A stretch of 52,956 nt of DNA, from positions 1 to 52,956 of the forward strand of contig JAHDHI010000030.1 in assembly GCA_020631395.1 (NCBI GenBank), in the 5' to 3' direction. This stretch comes from Bizionia sp. (GTDB taxonomy: Bacteria; Bacteroidota; Bacteroidia; Flavobacteriales; Flavobacteriaceae). Positions 1-9,277 of this stretch are shown piece by piece. The number at the start of each line of letters is the position of its first letter. The stretch's first letter is position 1. The notes under the pieces are model-generated. The model saw nothing but the letters and a program-made list of their open reading frames with translations. It searched no databases and was not told the DNA's origin. The translations under genes and the position numbers were made by a program.

Positions 1-3000
1 CTATGCGAACATATATAATCTGTGTGTCGGCTACGATGTTGCTATAGGGACTCGTAAGTGCGTTCACGTTGTTCTGTGCATCGGCCATCGTCTCGTGGTA
101 GCTGATCACCAAGCCCGCAGTGACGCCACAGGCCACCTCCACGTCCGCATCGGTCAGGGTGAACTCCCCGAAGCCGTCGCTGTCCGGATCGCAGTATTCC
201 AACGGGGTCGGCGTGCAGGCCACCGGGGCCTGTTCCACCTGTAGGGTAAGCGTGGTCGTGCCGTGGCAGCCCGTGTTGATGTCCTCCACCCGTACGAATA
301 CCACTTCCGGGTTCGTCGTGTTGGTGTAGGGTATCGCCAATGGGTTGACCTCGTTGTCCGCGTCCGCTTGCGTTGCGTAATAGGTCACCGAGTAGTTCGG
401 GTCGTTACCCGAGATCTCGTTGTTCTTTATGGTCAAGTCAAAGGTATTGATGCCATCTGGAGTTGCGTCGTCACAGATTACCAAAGGTGTCGGATCCACT
501 ACGGTCGGATTCACGTTGATGATAATGCTGAAATTGATGTCGGTGATGTAGCACCCATTGGCATTGTCGGTAACCCTAACAAATAGAATTTGTGGGTTGC
601 TCACATTGGTGTATGGGCTTGTCAATGCGTTGACGTCGTTGTCTGCATCCGTTTGTGTCTCATAATAGGCTATGGTAAAATCTGTTGGGTTTTGTGTTCC
701 CAAGATCTGTGCGTCGAATTGCGTGAGATCTATGTTGGTTGTGTTCGGGGTATCGCTACATATTGCGATATCGTTTACGGTGTTGTTCTCAGGAATGGGA
801 TCCACCGTGATTTCCATATTGGCGATACCGAAGCATTCGTTGGCATTTTCGACACGTATGAAAATGGTTTGCACAAAGGCTGTGGTGTTGGTGTAGTTGT
901 CCGGTAGCTGATTGATCTCCAATTGGGCATCGTTGGCCGTGGCGTAATAATCCACGTTCAATCCTGGAGGCAATGAGGCCAAGATGGTTGCATCCGCATC
1001 GGAAAGGGTAAATTCCGTGAAGCCGTCGTAATCGTCGTCACATTCGTGCAATCCCGCATCTCCAATGTCTGTAGCTGTGACCTCCAAGACGTATTCTGAG
1101 GTACGGAAGCATCCCGTGGTGGCATTCTCTATCCTTATATGGATTGTCTGTGGATTACTCGTGTTCGTGAAAGGTGACGGAGTGACTGCATTGACATTGT
1201 TTTGTGCATCTGCTTGCGTCAGGTGATGGGTGTAATTGAAACCCGTGGTATCGCCATCAACCATTACATTTTCATTCGCCTGATTAAGATTATACTGCGT
1301 GAATCCATCTGGAGTACCGTCTTCGTCGCATTGTACCAATGTCGCATCTTGAACTTCTGGCAACGGGTTGACTATTATATTAAACGGAGAGGTATTTATG
1401 CAATTTGTAGTTGTATTTTCCAATCGAACATAAATGATCTGAGTGTTTGCAGTTATGTTGGTATATGTACTTATGTTGTTTATTGGGTTTGTATTAGAAA
1501 TAGCATCTGCTTGTGTTTCAAAATAAGAAATAGAAGTATTGGGTTGTCCATTAAGAATTGTTGCATCTTGGGTTGTCAAATTAAATGTAGCAAAGCCATT
1601 TGCGTCACTTCCATCTGATGCATCATCACAAATTTCATAATCTGAAATAGGAAGAATTGTAGGTATTGTGTTGACTATTAAATTGAATGATGCAGTACTA
1701 AAACAATTGGTCAAAGTGTTTTCCAAGCGTATATGTATCGTTTGCGTATTGATTACTGCATTTACATAATTTGTTAGATTTGTTATTTCATTTGTATCGG
1801 CAATGGCATCAGTAAACGTCTCATAGTAGGAAACAGTAGTGTTTGCTTGTCCATTTATGATGATTGCATCCATTGTCGTTAAATCAAATTCAGCAAAACC
1901 ATTGGTTGCATTTCCATCATCGTCATCATCGCAAATTTCATAATTGGGAATAACGTTCACTATAGGCAATTCATTTACAATCAAATTGAAATTTGATGTC
2001 GTAAAGCAATTGCTAGTTGTATTTTCCAGACGAATGAATATGACCTGAGAATTGACAGTATTGTTAGTATAATTACTAAGGTTTGTTATGTTGTTGGTAT
2101 TGGCAATAGCGTCTGTCATTGTTTCGAAATATGATACTGCGACCCCGATTTGACCATTTATTATTGAGGAACCCATTGTTGTAAGATCAAATTCTACGAA
2201 ACCATTGGTTGAATCACCATCATCATCATTGTCACAAATTTCATAATCGGGAATAGCAGGGATTATTGGTAGTGTATTTACAATCAATTGAAACGTAGCA
2301 GTAGAAAAACATACATTGTTTGATGCATTTTCCACTCTTGTGTGTATGGTTTGAGGAGAAGAGGTATTTGTATAAGGGCTTGTTAGACTATTGGAACCTG
2401 TTGTTGCATCTGCAGCGTTTTCGTGATAGGTTACATTGAAATCTGTAGGTGATTGAGTACCAAGAATCGTCGCTGTTTGGGAGTCCAAATCGAATGTAGC
2501 AAACCCATCATTGCTGACATCGTCACAGACAACCATATCTGGAACTGGATTGTTTTCTGGCTCGTTGATGACATTCAATTGAAACTCGGTGATTGTGAAG
2601 CACCCAGTTGCAGTGTTCTTAATATTTGCGAATATTGATTGTGGGTTGGTCGCATTGGTGAAAGGACTAGTCAATGCATTTATGCTAATATTGGCATCAC
2701 TTTCACTTGCATGATAGGTGACAGCAACATCAGTTTGCGTACCAATTAGTATTGCAGTGTTGCTTTCTAAATCGAAAGTCGTTGAATTGTCATCGAAAGG
2801 AGCAACGGCATCACACTCTTCTAGATTCAATAGTGTAGGATCTCCATTTGTAGTGTCTGTTGGCATATCAGAAAACTGAGCTGTACCTGTCCAATCTAAA
2901 CTGAAAGGGCTGTTTCCTACTGGTCTATCTATGACAACAAAATAGGTTTCTCCAGCAAGAGCATCTATTTCGGTAACGAAACTGTTTCCGGCTGCTCCGG

Positions 3001-3439
3001 GTCCACCTGTAGGTTGTGAGCCAGAGGCAGCTGCCATGGTATTGTCCATTCCCGTTAGGTTGTTTCCTTGTCCAGCAGCAGCGGGATTTGTAGTGCTACA
3101 TCGTATGGCATTGCCTAAATTTCCGCATGTCGCATTGGGACCGAAAATAAAAAAATCGTAATCTTCGTTTATGTTGGTGCTATTCGGTGTTAAGGTGAAA
3201 GCCAGTGTACCATCTGTAATCAGCGTGACTTCCAACCATAGGCTGTTGTTTTCTTGGCTACCACATGCTGATCCTAAGGGTATTTCCGATATGCCTGCGC
3301 CATTGACGTCCAAAACAATGTCCGAGTCACCACAGACAACGATTGAATTGGAACAATCATTCGGTTGTTGAGCAAATAAAATATTGGTAATAAATAACGT
3401 TACCATCAATAAAGTGAGTTTTGAGTATGAGTTTTTCAA
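1..3439 (-). CDS. Giant secreted repeat protein, probable T9SS substrate (3' end outside window)
   Basis: About 1,146 residues are visible; the reading frame runs open off the left edge. The best start is TTG at 3439, giving a lysine-containing n-region, a hydrophobic core and an FAQQ cleavage-like site, that is, a signal peptide. ATG at 3406 is an alternative but would shorten that leader. Residues ~30-190 form an N-terminal domain beginning NDCSNSIVVCGDSD, rich in Gly/Asn, probably a beta jelly-roll. Ten tandem repeats of about 100 residues follow, each opening with C-[DN]-x-D..DG..FDL and ending IYVRxEN..C....L.V. The gene lies 17 bp downstream of another T9SS type B gene in the same orientation. 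From that context I infer a C-terminal T9SS sorting domain beyond the window, probably with cell-surface or adhesin function. The exact role is unknown. The part from roughly 1 to 1330 is much richer in G+C than the remainder. Confidence 0.8.
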   Translation of the reverse strand, partial: MKNSYSKLTLLMVTLFITNILFAQQPNDCSNSIVVCGDSDIVLDVNGAGISEIPLGSACGSQENNSLWLEVTLITDGTLAFTLTPNSTNINEDYDFFIFGPNATCGNLGNAIRCSTTNPAAAGQGNNLTGMDNTMAAASGSQPTGGPGAAGNSFVTEIDALAGETYFVVIDRPVGNSPFSLDWTGTAQFSDMPTDTTNGDPTLLNLEECDAVAPFDDNSTTFDLESNTAILIGTQTDVAVTYHASESDANISINALTSPFTNATNPQSIFANIKNTATGCFTITEFQLNVINEPENNPVPDMVVCDDVSNDGFATFDLDSQTATILGTQSPTDFNVTYHENAADATTGSNSLTSPYTNTSSPQTIHTRVENASNNVCFSTATFQLIVNTLPIIPAIPDYEICDNDDDGDSTNGFVEFDLTTMGSSIINGQIGVAVSYFETMTDAIANTNNITNLSNYTNNTVNSQVIFIRLENTTSNCFTTSNFNLIVNELPIVNVIPNYEICDDDDDGNATNGFAEFDLTTMDAIIINGQANTTVSYYETFTDAIADTNEITNLTNYVNAVINTQTIHIRLENTLTNCFSTASFNLIVNTIPTILPISDYEICDDASDGSDANGFATFNLTTQDATILNGQPNTSISYFETQADAISNTNPINNISTYTNITANTQIIYVRLENTTTNCINTSPFNIIVNPLPEVQDATLVQCDEDGTPDGFTQYNLNQANENVMVDGDTTGFNYTHHLTQADAQNNVNAVTPSPFTNTSNPQTIHIRIENATTGCFRTSEYVLEVTATDIGDAGLHECDDDYDGFTEFTLSDADATILASLPPGLNVDYYATANDAQLEINQLPDNYTNTTAFVQTIFIRVENANECFGIANMEITVDPIPENNTVNDIAICSDTPNTTNIDLTQFDAQILGTQNPTDFTIAYYETQTDADNDVNALTSPYTNVSNPQILFVRVTDNANGCYITDINFSIIINVNPTVVDPTPLVICDDATPDGINTFDLTIKNNEISGNDPNYSVTYYATQADADNEVNPLAIPYTNTTNPEVVFVRVEDINTGCHGTTTLTLQVEQAPVACTPTPLEYCDPDSDGFGEFTLTDADVEVACGVTAGLVISYHETMADAQNNVNALTSPYSNIVADTQIIYVRI
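190..2830 (-). repeat. Ten tandem ~300-bp coding repeats
   Basis: Each repeat encodes one C-D-D...DG...FDL to VR-EN...C module. The acidic openings lie near 2815, 2525, 2235, 1930, 1626, 1325, 1035, 750, 470 and 190, a period close to 300 bp. The three units opening near 2235, 1930 and 1626 are very alike at DNA level, sharing for example the run CAAATTTCATAAT. The units below about 1330 have diverged and are GC-rich. The tenth is cut by the window edge. The same module occurs four times in the gene at 5861-9169. Confidence 0.85.
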
Positions 3440-3456
3440 GAGTAGAATTTTATTAA

Positions 3457-5853
3457 TTATCGTTTTAGAGTAAAATGATCTTTATAGATACGACCATCTT
3501 CAAGTGTTACAAAAAACCAATAATCGTTACTAGGTAGTGGTTTTCCGTTTAAAGTACCATCCCAACCTCTACTATCGGCTTTTATTTGGGTAATCAGTTT
3601 TCCATAGCGATTGTAGATGTATATTAATGAATTGGGTTGAAATTCTGAAGAGATCCCTTTAACCTGCCAAAAGTCATTGACTAGATCCCCGTTTGGAGTA
3701 AAATATGAAGGAAAATCTATAATGGAAAACGTTTGTTCTATTATTCCACAAGAATTTTTATCTCTTACATAAACGGTATGAATTCCTGGTTCTAAATTGT
3801 TGAAAATATTGGGGTCTTGATAGAATCCATTAATATCGTCCAAAGAAAACTCATAATCACCTAGACCAGAAACCAAAACAATTGCGGTAGTCCCCGTAAT
3901 ATTTATATGATTGATTGTTGCTATGTTAGAGGAGCTAACATTTACAATTCTATCTGCATAGCATCCATCAGGGTTATCTACCGTTATTGTTGCTGTTGCT
4001 GTTATTCTAACTGTGTAGGATCCTGCTTGATCAACTGTGATTTGGGCAGTTGTTTCATTGGTGTCAATCCAAAGAAAACTATAATTGCTTAATGGGGGAA
4101 GGAGTGTGCCAACGTCTATTGTAACATCAGAGTTTTGATTGTCACAAAAAAAAACATCCTCAAAAGGTTCTATTACTGGAGGGGTATTAACAATTATTTG
4201 AAAAGTGCTAAGACTGAAACAATCACTTCCAATGTTATTTTCCAATCTGACATAAATTGTTTGGTTTTCTGATGGTGTATTGTAAAAGCTTGGAGAATTT
4301 ATTCCATTGACTCTGTCTATTGCATCCATTTGATTTTCGTAGAACGTCAAGATAAAATCGGGGTCATTGAGAATGGCGTCAGGGATTATACTTGTCAAGT
4401 CATTTGAATTATTACCTTGAGACTCACAGCTTATCAAGTTATTTAAATCCATGACAGGAGGTTGTCCAGAAATGGACAATGACCTATAAACCAATTGTGT
4501 TTCTCCTTGTGTAACTATGCTTATTGTAATGGCGTAAGTTCCAGGAGCGGAAAAGATATGGGTAGGAGCCAAGTTGGTTGAAATATTGTTGGTTCCAGAG
4601 GCTGGGTCTCCAAAATCCCAAGTAATGCTATCTATGGTGGTAGATGTGTCTATGCTGAATTCGGTGGAGTCTCCAAAACAAGTATTATTGAATATGTTGG
4701 TGGCGAAAAAATAGGACTGAATAAAAGGAGGTAAACCAAGACGGCAGAGTTTACCTCCCAAATAAAGACCTTCCATCTCATAATTTGCATTAGCACCTAT
4801 TTCATTGGGGGCATTTATGATTCCTATGGAAGTGGACCCAAATTTTGCAACATATATTTTTCCATCTAAGGCTTGTTGTATGGCTCCTAAGAGTCCGTCT
4901 TCTTGGGTTATTATTACATCAGAATTTATAATTTGTGTTTGCGTAGATAGAGTGAGGTCATATTGATGAATTTTTGAAATTTCGATTTCACCGTCTCTAA
5001 TAATTTCAGAAATATACAGCAAATTACTATTGGGTGAGAATTCACAACCATATGGACCCAAATCTTCAGAGATGTAATTGGAGATTGTAATGGGGTTTGA
5101 CAAGATACCAGTAGCTGCATTGAAATCAAAAACTTGGGTTTCGTTATTAGTGTAGGATTTAACCGATGCTATTTTTTCTCTATTGGGAGATGCTTTCAAG
5201 TATCCAATGGAATTATTAACATCACCTCCATGGACAGAGCCTACGGAACTAGTTACTGGGGTTGTGTTTATACCGGTGTCGCTTACCAAATAAGCAATAA
5301 ATCGATTACTATTCCATCTATGCCCAATAACCCATATGCTCTCTCCGTCAGCACTTTCGACAGCAGTGATTTTTTCTGTGGTAGGGGTTGCCAAGGGAAT
5401 GTTCTTATTATCTGTAACTGCACCTAGTCCCCCATCAAGGGACATATCTACTTCGGAGTATTGAAGCCCATGTTCTCCTGCTCTTGCATCTACTGTAAAA
5501 ATATAGTAGATGGTGCTACTGCCTGGTCGGGGAATAATAATGGCAGATTGCGTACTAGAATCATCACCATTCAACCCTGTTCCATTAAGCATTACTTGAT
5601 GATCTTTATTCCAAACCGTGATGCCATCCGAATAGAATAACAATTGACCTTGTTTGCTGGATATGGTGGAACAACCTTCTGTTGTTACTATTTCTCCGCT
5701 TAGATTAACTGTAGGGAAGCCTGTATTGAAATTTAAGCCTGCATTTTCTCCAAAAAACCAATGTGCCGTCTCATTTTGTGCTTTTGTAGTTGTTGAAAAT
5801 ATAAAGCAAAAAATCAAAAAAATATTTTTTATACTTGATTTATGATCTGGCAT
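3457..5853 (-). CDS. T9SS type B sorting-domain protein with propeller-like N-terminus and PKD domain
   Basis: 798 residues. A signal peptide (KNIFLIFCFIFSTTTKAQ) is followed by a domain of about 370 residues beginning HWFFGENAGLNF, with repeated blocks such as GEFSPNSNLLYISE-type segments that resemble WD40-like beta-propeller blades. A PKD domain comes next (SITWDFGD ... GTYAITIS, near residue 410-460), then Ig-like segments. The last ~85 residues are a classic type B T9SS sorting domain: YFTPNGDLVNDFWQV, IYNRYGKLITQI, RGWDG, DYWFFV and a terminal HFTLKR. It should be exported by the type IX system and retained at or released from the surface. It starts 7 bp after the stop of the upstream paralogue and ends 17 bp before the next gene, so the three are probably one transcript. 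Substrate or ligand is unknown. Partner PorP/SprF-like proteins are often encoded near such genes, but none is visible here. Confidence 0.88.
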   Translation of the reverse strand: MPDHKSSIKNIFLIFCFIFSTTTKAQNETAHWFFGENAGLNFNTGFPTVNLSGEIVTTEGCSTISSKQGQLLFYSDGITVWNKDHQVMLNGTGLNGDDSSTQSAIIIPRPGSSTIYYIFTVDARAGEHGLQYSEVDMSLDGGLGAVTDNKNIPLATPTTEKITAVESADGESIWVIGHRWNSNRFIAYLVSDTGINTTPVTSSVGSVHGGDVNNSIGYLKASPNREKIASVKSYTNNETQVFDFNAATGILSNPITISNYISEDLGPYGCEFSPNSNLLYISEIIRDGEIEISKIHQYDLTLSTQTQIINSDVIITQEDGLLGAIQQALDGKIYVAKFGSTSIGIINAPNEIGANANYEMEGLYLGGKLCRLGLPPFIQSYFFATNIFNNTCFGDSTEFSIDTSTTIDSITWDFGDPASGTNNISTNLAPTHIFSAPGTYAITISIVTQGETQLVYRSLSISGQPPVMDLNNLISCESQGNNSNDLTSIIPDAILNDPDFILTFYENQMDAIDRVNGINSPSFYNTPSENQTIYVRLENNIGSDCFSLSTFQIIVNTPPVIEPFEDVFFCDNQNSDVTIDVGTLLPPLSNYSFLWIDTNETTAQITVDQAGSYTVRITATATITVDNPDGCYADRIVNVSSSNIATINHINITGTTAIVLVSGLGDYEFSLDDINGFYQDPNIFNNLEPGIHTVYVRDKNSCGIIEQTFSIIDFPSYFTPNGDLVNDFWQVKGISSEFQPNSLIYIYNRYGKLITQIKADSRGWDGTLNGKPLPSNDYWFFVTLEDGRIYKDHFTLKR

Positions 5854-5860
5854 AGAATTC

Positions 5861-8800
5861 TTAACGTTTTAGGGTGAAATGGTCTTTGTATATACGTCCA
5901 TCTTGTAAGGTTACAGAGAACCAGTAATCACTTTCAGGTAAAGGTTTTCCATTATAAGTGCCATCCCAGCCTCTGCTAGCCGTATCTATTTGTGTAATGA
6001 GCTTGCCATAGCGATCGAAAATATAGGTCTTAGAATTTGATTGAAAGTTTGATGATATGCCATATACTTGCCATGTGTCATTGATGCCATCCCCATTTGG
6101 GGTAAAGTACAAGGGAAAACCTATGACTGAAACCATCGTATTCGTTATTCCACAATTGTTTTTTATGTCTCTAATCAATATGGAGTAAAAACCAGGAGAG
6201 ATGTTGGTAAAGACTGGACTGGATTGATAAGGCGTACTATCTCCATCTTGATTGACCAATGCATATTCATACTCTCCTTCTCCAGATGTAATAATTGTAA
6301 TTTGATTGTTATTCAAGCTACCATCAATTATATCAATGTTCTCTATTGTAGCTACGTTGGAAGGTTCCAACGTTATAGTTCTGGTTTGAGAACAGCCTGT
6401 AATGCTATTTGTTGCCGTTACGGTATATGTGCCTATTTCATTGACCATTATGGATTGGGTGTCTTCCCCATTGGACCAACTATAATTGTAATTGTTTTGG
6501 GAACTGTCAATTCCAGATTCTAATGTCATTAGGGATGGGAATTCATTCAAGCAATACAATATGGTTTCATCATTTCCCAATTGAGGCAACGGGTTTACTG
6601 TCAATAAAACTTCATTAATACCATAACAGGCATTGTCATTTTCGACCCTTACATAAATGGTTTGTGAATATGGGATGGTATTTTCATAAGTTAGATCCAA
6701 TTCATTTTGTTCCAAAAGGGCATTGTCATATGTCTCATAATAATTAATATCCAATCCATCTGGCAATCCATTTAGTATCTCTGATGAGAAATCATTCAAG
6801 TTAAAAGTATTGATTCCATCTTCTGAGTTTAGTTCGTCACAAACTTCTGGGGCCGAATAGTCATTTATTTGCGTGTTGCTCACTTCCAATGTCAATTCAC
6901 TATAATTTACACAACCAGTCAAATCATTTGTAACCTTAACATAAAGAACTTGCGGGTTTGATGTGTTGTTGTATGAAGATTCATTAACAGGGTTCAAATC
7001 ATCTTGCGCATCATTGAGTGACAAATAAAATTGAGTTGAACGATCTGGAGTGTTACCAGTCAAGGCTTCGTTGGCTTCTATTAGGTTAAAGGTTGTAAAA
7101 CCATCTACGTTGCCCTCTTCATCACATTGATAAAGATCTACATCGAATGCTTCTGGAATTGGGTTTATGTTTATAACTAACGAATCTGTCGCATAGCAAT
7201 CCGTGTTCAAGTTGTTTTCAATTCGAACATATATGGTTTCCGCAAAAGGAGTCGGGTTGTTATAGGGGATTGGTAAAGGATTGATACCTGCATCCGCATC
7301 ATTTTGAGAACTATGGTAGGTAACTGTGAATTGGGCAGGGTCCAACGTTCCCAATACTTCAGGGTCTAAGTTGGATAAATCAATGTCAGTATGGCCGTCC
7401 ATTGCGTTTGCATCATTGTCACAAATACTTAGGCTGGAAGTGCTAGCTACGGTTGATGGTGTAAATACTTGGATGTTGAATGTCGTGATGTTATGACAGT
7501 TTGTATTGTCCATATTATGAATTCGAGCATAGATCAATTGCGGATTGCTTGTGTTTTGATAAGTTGCGGGCAACTCATTGATATTGGCATCAGCGTCAGT
7601 TAGGGTAGCGAAGTATTTTATTTCGAAAAGCATTGGGTCTTGTGCGCCTATAATGTCGCTGGTTTGAGAACTAAGATTGAAGTTGTAAATGCCATCATCA
7701 TCGTCGTCACAAACTAACATGTCACTTGGTTGGTTCACGCTAGGAACTTCAAAATAAGATACTATGGCTATTCCTTCGAGAATGCCACAATCTCCACTGT
7801 TATTGACAATGGAAACTTCATAAGTGCCATTTTCATAGACAATCAAGTCAAAATCCGTTTCAGAAAGAGGAGCACCATTCATTGTCCAAGAATATACCGC
7901 TCCAGGAATGTCATCTGCCATCAATGTATAAGTGTCTCCTTCACATAGAGAGAGTTCTTGAGTATTCACTCCATTTTGAATTATGTCGATTTGTTGTGTG
8001 AAAAAAGATTGAATAAAAGGAGGAAGCCCTTGTCTAGATGCTCTCCCACTCAAACCAATGCCTAAATGTTGGTAGTCGCAACCAGTTCCAATGACGTTTG
8101 GATTGTTGATGATTGCCAATGATGGGATACCTTGATTGTACGTAGCACTCAAGGCACGATAGATCCTTCCATCTGGTCCCAATTGCAAACCGCCTCGATA
8201 TAATTGCCTTTCATCAATGGTAACCTGGCTGTTTTCAATGTTGTTGGCATTTAAATCGAATTGAACCAAAGAAGCGCTATGGTTTGTAGGATCTTCACTA
8301 CCATCTTGGAAAAAATCGTTTGAAGAGGTTACATACAACAATTGGCTATTTGGTGAAAATTCAACACCATATGGAATGTTGTTTTGTGGCGTGTTAATAT
8401 CAAGAGCTTGAGGATTGCTTACAATACCGGTCTCTTTGTCAAAATTGGCTATGAACAGCCCTCCTTGGGCATTGGCAGCTGCCAACCTCGTTGCATCAGG
8501 CGAAAATTTCAAGTTGCCTCTCGGATCATTGATGGTTATCGGCAAGGTAGATACCACAGGTGTCAAATTGATGCCAGCATTTGTTATCTCGAAAGCATGA
8601 AATGAATTCATACCGGTATTCGAACTACCTGAATGATTTGATAAGGTAATTACCCATATGGCACCTGTAACGCAGTCTTTTAAAACTGCGGATAATTTTT
8701 CCGCACAACCAGAAAGCAAAGAGATGTTTTTATTTGCCGTAACTGCACCAGCTCCTCCATTTAGACTGATGTCCACTTCCGAGTAATACATTCCAATTCC

Positions 8801-9169
8801 TTGGGGGTTTTGATTGGATGCAACGGTAAAAATGTAATAAATGTTTGGATCTCCTGGTTTAGGTACCACTATGGCTGATTGAGAACTTGATTCGTCTCCT
8901 TTTAACCCATTGCCATTTTGCATCACACTATGGTTGGCATTGTAAACTGTAGTACCATCTGTATAGAGCAATAGATTTCCAGAGGTGTCTGAAATGGTCG
9001 TACAACCTTCAACCGTTCCTAATTGCCCATCAAGGGCAAAGGATACCGTTCCACCTGTCAAATCAAACGATATACCAGCATTGTCACCAAAATACCAATT
9101 GGAAGCTTCTTGTTGTGAAAAAGCAACAAAGACACTTAGAAGGGTTAGTGTAAATAATAGTTTTTTCAT
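5861..9169 (-). CDS. T9SS type B sorting-domain protein with propeller-like N-terminus and four DDD repeats
   Basis: 1,102 residues. The start MKKLLFTLTLLSVFVAFSQ is a textbook signal peptide. Residues ~22-400 form the same propeller-like domain as the gene downstream (SNWYFGDNAGISFD, FSPDATRLAAAN, FSPNSQLLYVTS). An Ig-like segment follows, then four ~95-residue modules opening CDDDDDGIYNFNL, CDNDANAMDG, CDEEGNVDGF and CDELNSEDGI. These are the same family as the ten-repeat gene at the window's left edge. The C-terminus is a type B sorting domain almost identical to its neighbour's (YFTPNGDGINDTWQV, DRYGKLITQI, SRGWDG, HFTLKR). This is the first gene of the apparent three-gene operon and has a TATATTTG promoter element just upstream. 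Likely role: secreted or surface-displayed binding or adhesive protein. The ligand cannot be read from the sequence. Confidence 0.9.
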   Translation of the reverse strand: MKKLLFTLTLLSVFVAFSQQEASNWYFGDNAGISFDLTGGTVSFALDGQLGTVEGCTTISDTSGNLLLYTDGTTVYNANHSVMQNGNGLKGDESSSQSAIVVPKPGDPNIYYIFTVASNQNPQGIGMYYSEVDISLNGGAGAVTANKNISLLSGCAEKLSAVLKDCVTGAIWVITLSNHSGSSNTGMNSFHAFEITNAGINLTPVVSTLPITINDPRGNLKFSPDATRLAAANAQGGLFIANFDKETGIVSNPQALDINTPQNNIPYGVEFSPNSQLLYVTSSNDFFQDGSEDPTNHSASLVQFDLNANNIENSQVTIDERQLYRGGLQLGPDGRIYRALSATYNQGIPSLAIINNPNVIGTGCDYQHLGIGLSGRASRQGLPPFIQSFFTQQIDIIQNGVNTQELSLCEGDTYTLMADDIPGAVYSWTMNGAPLSETDFDLIVYENGTYEVSIVNNSGDCGILEGIAIVSYFEVPSVNQPSDMLVCDDDDDGIYNFNLSSQTSDIIGAQDPMLFEIKYFATLTDADANINELPATYQNTSNPQLIYARIHNMDNTNCHNITTFNIQVFTPSTVASTSSLSICDNDANAMDGHTDIDLSNLDPEVLGTLDPAQFTVTYHSSQNDADAGINPLPIPYNNPTPFAETIYVRIENNLNTDCYATDSLVININPIPEAFDVDLYQCDEEGNVDGFTTFNLIEANEALTGNTPDRSTQFYLSLNDAQDDLNPVNESSYNNTSNPQVLYVKVTNDLTGCVNYSELTLEVSNTQINDYSAPEVCDELNSEDGINTFNLNDFSSEILNGLPDGLDINYYETYDNALLEQNELDLTYENTIPYSQTIYVRVENDNACYGINEVLLTVNPLPQLGNDETILYCLNEFPSLMTLESGIDSSQNNYNYSWSNGEDTQSIMVNEIGTYTVTATNSITGCSQTRTITLEPSNVATIENIDIIDGSLNNNQITIITSGEGEYEYALVNQDGDSTPYQSSPVFTNISPGFYSILIRDIKNNCGITNTMVSVIGFPLYFTPNGDGINDTWQVYGISSNFQSNSKTYIFDRYGKLITQIDTASRGWDGTYNGKPLPESDYWFSVTLQDGRIYKDHFTLKR

Positions 9170-9189
9170 TATTTCATAGCAATAGCTAT

Positions 9190-9197
9190 CAAATATA
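9190..9197 (-). promoter_or_regulatory. Candidate Bacteroidota -7 element TATATTTG
   Basis: Read on the minus strand, TATATTTG matches the TAnnTTTG consensus and lies 20 bp upstream of the ATG at 9169. No convincing -33 TTG was found at the usual spacing. It would drive the three-gene T9SS operon. Confidence 0.45.
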
Positions 9198-9277
9198 TCA
9201 TAAATTCTACACTTTCTTGATGTAAAAACGTTAAAAAGCGCCTTTTAGCCCATAAATCGAGACGTTTGGGGAGAAAT

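Noticed and set aside
190-2830. Regularly spaced similar sequences that might suggest a CRISPR array.
   Set aside because: The period is about 300 bp and the repeats lie in frame in a coding sequence; there are no short repeats with unique spacers.
120-3371. Several plus-strand open frames of 60-140 codons in the left region.
   Set aside because: They are the opposite strand of the long minus-strand repeat gene, whose frame is open throughout and gives recognisable repeats.
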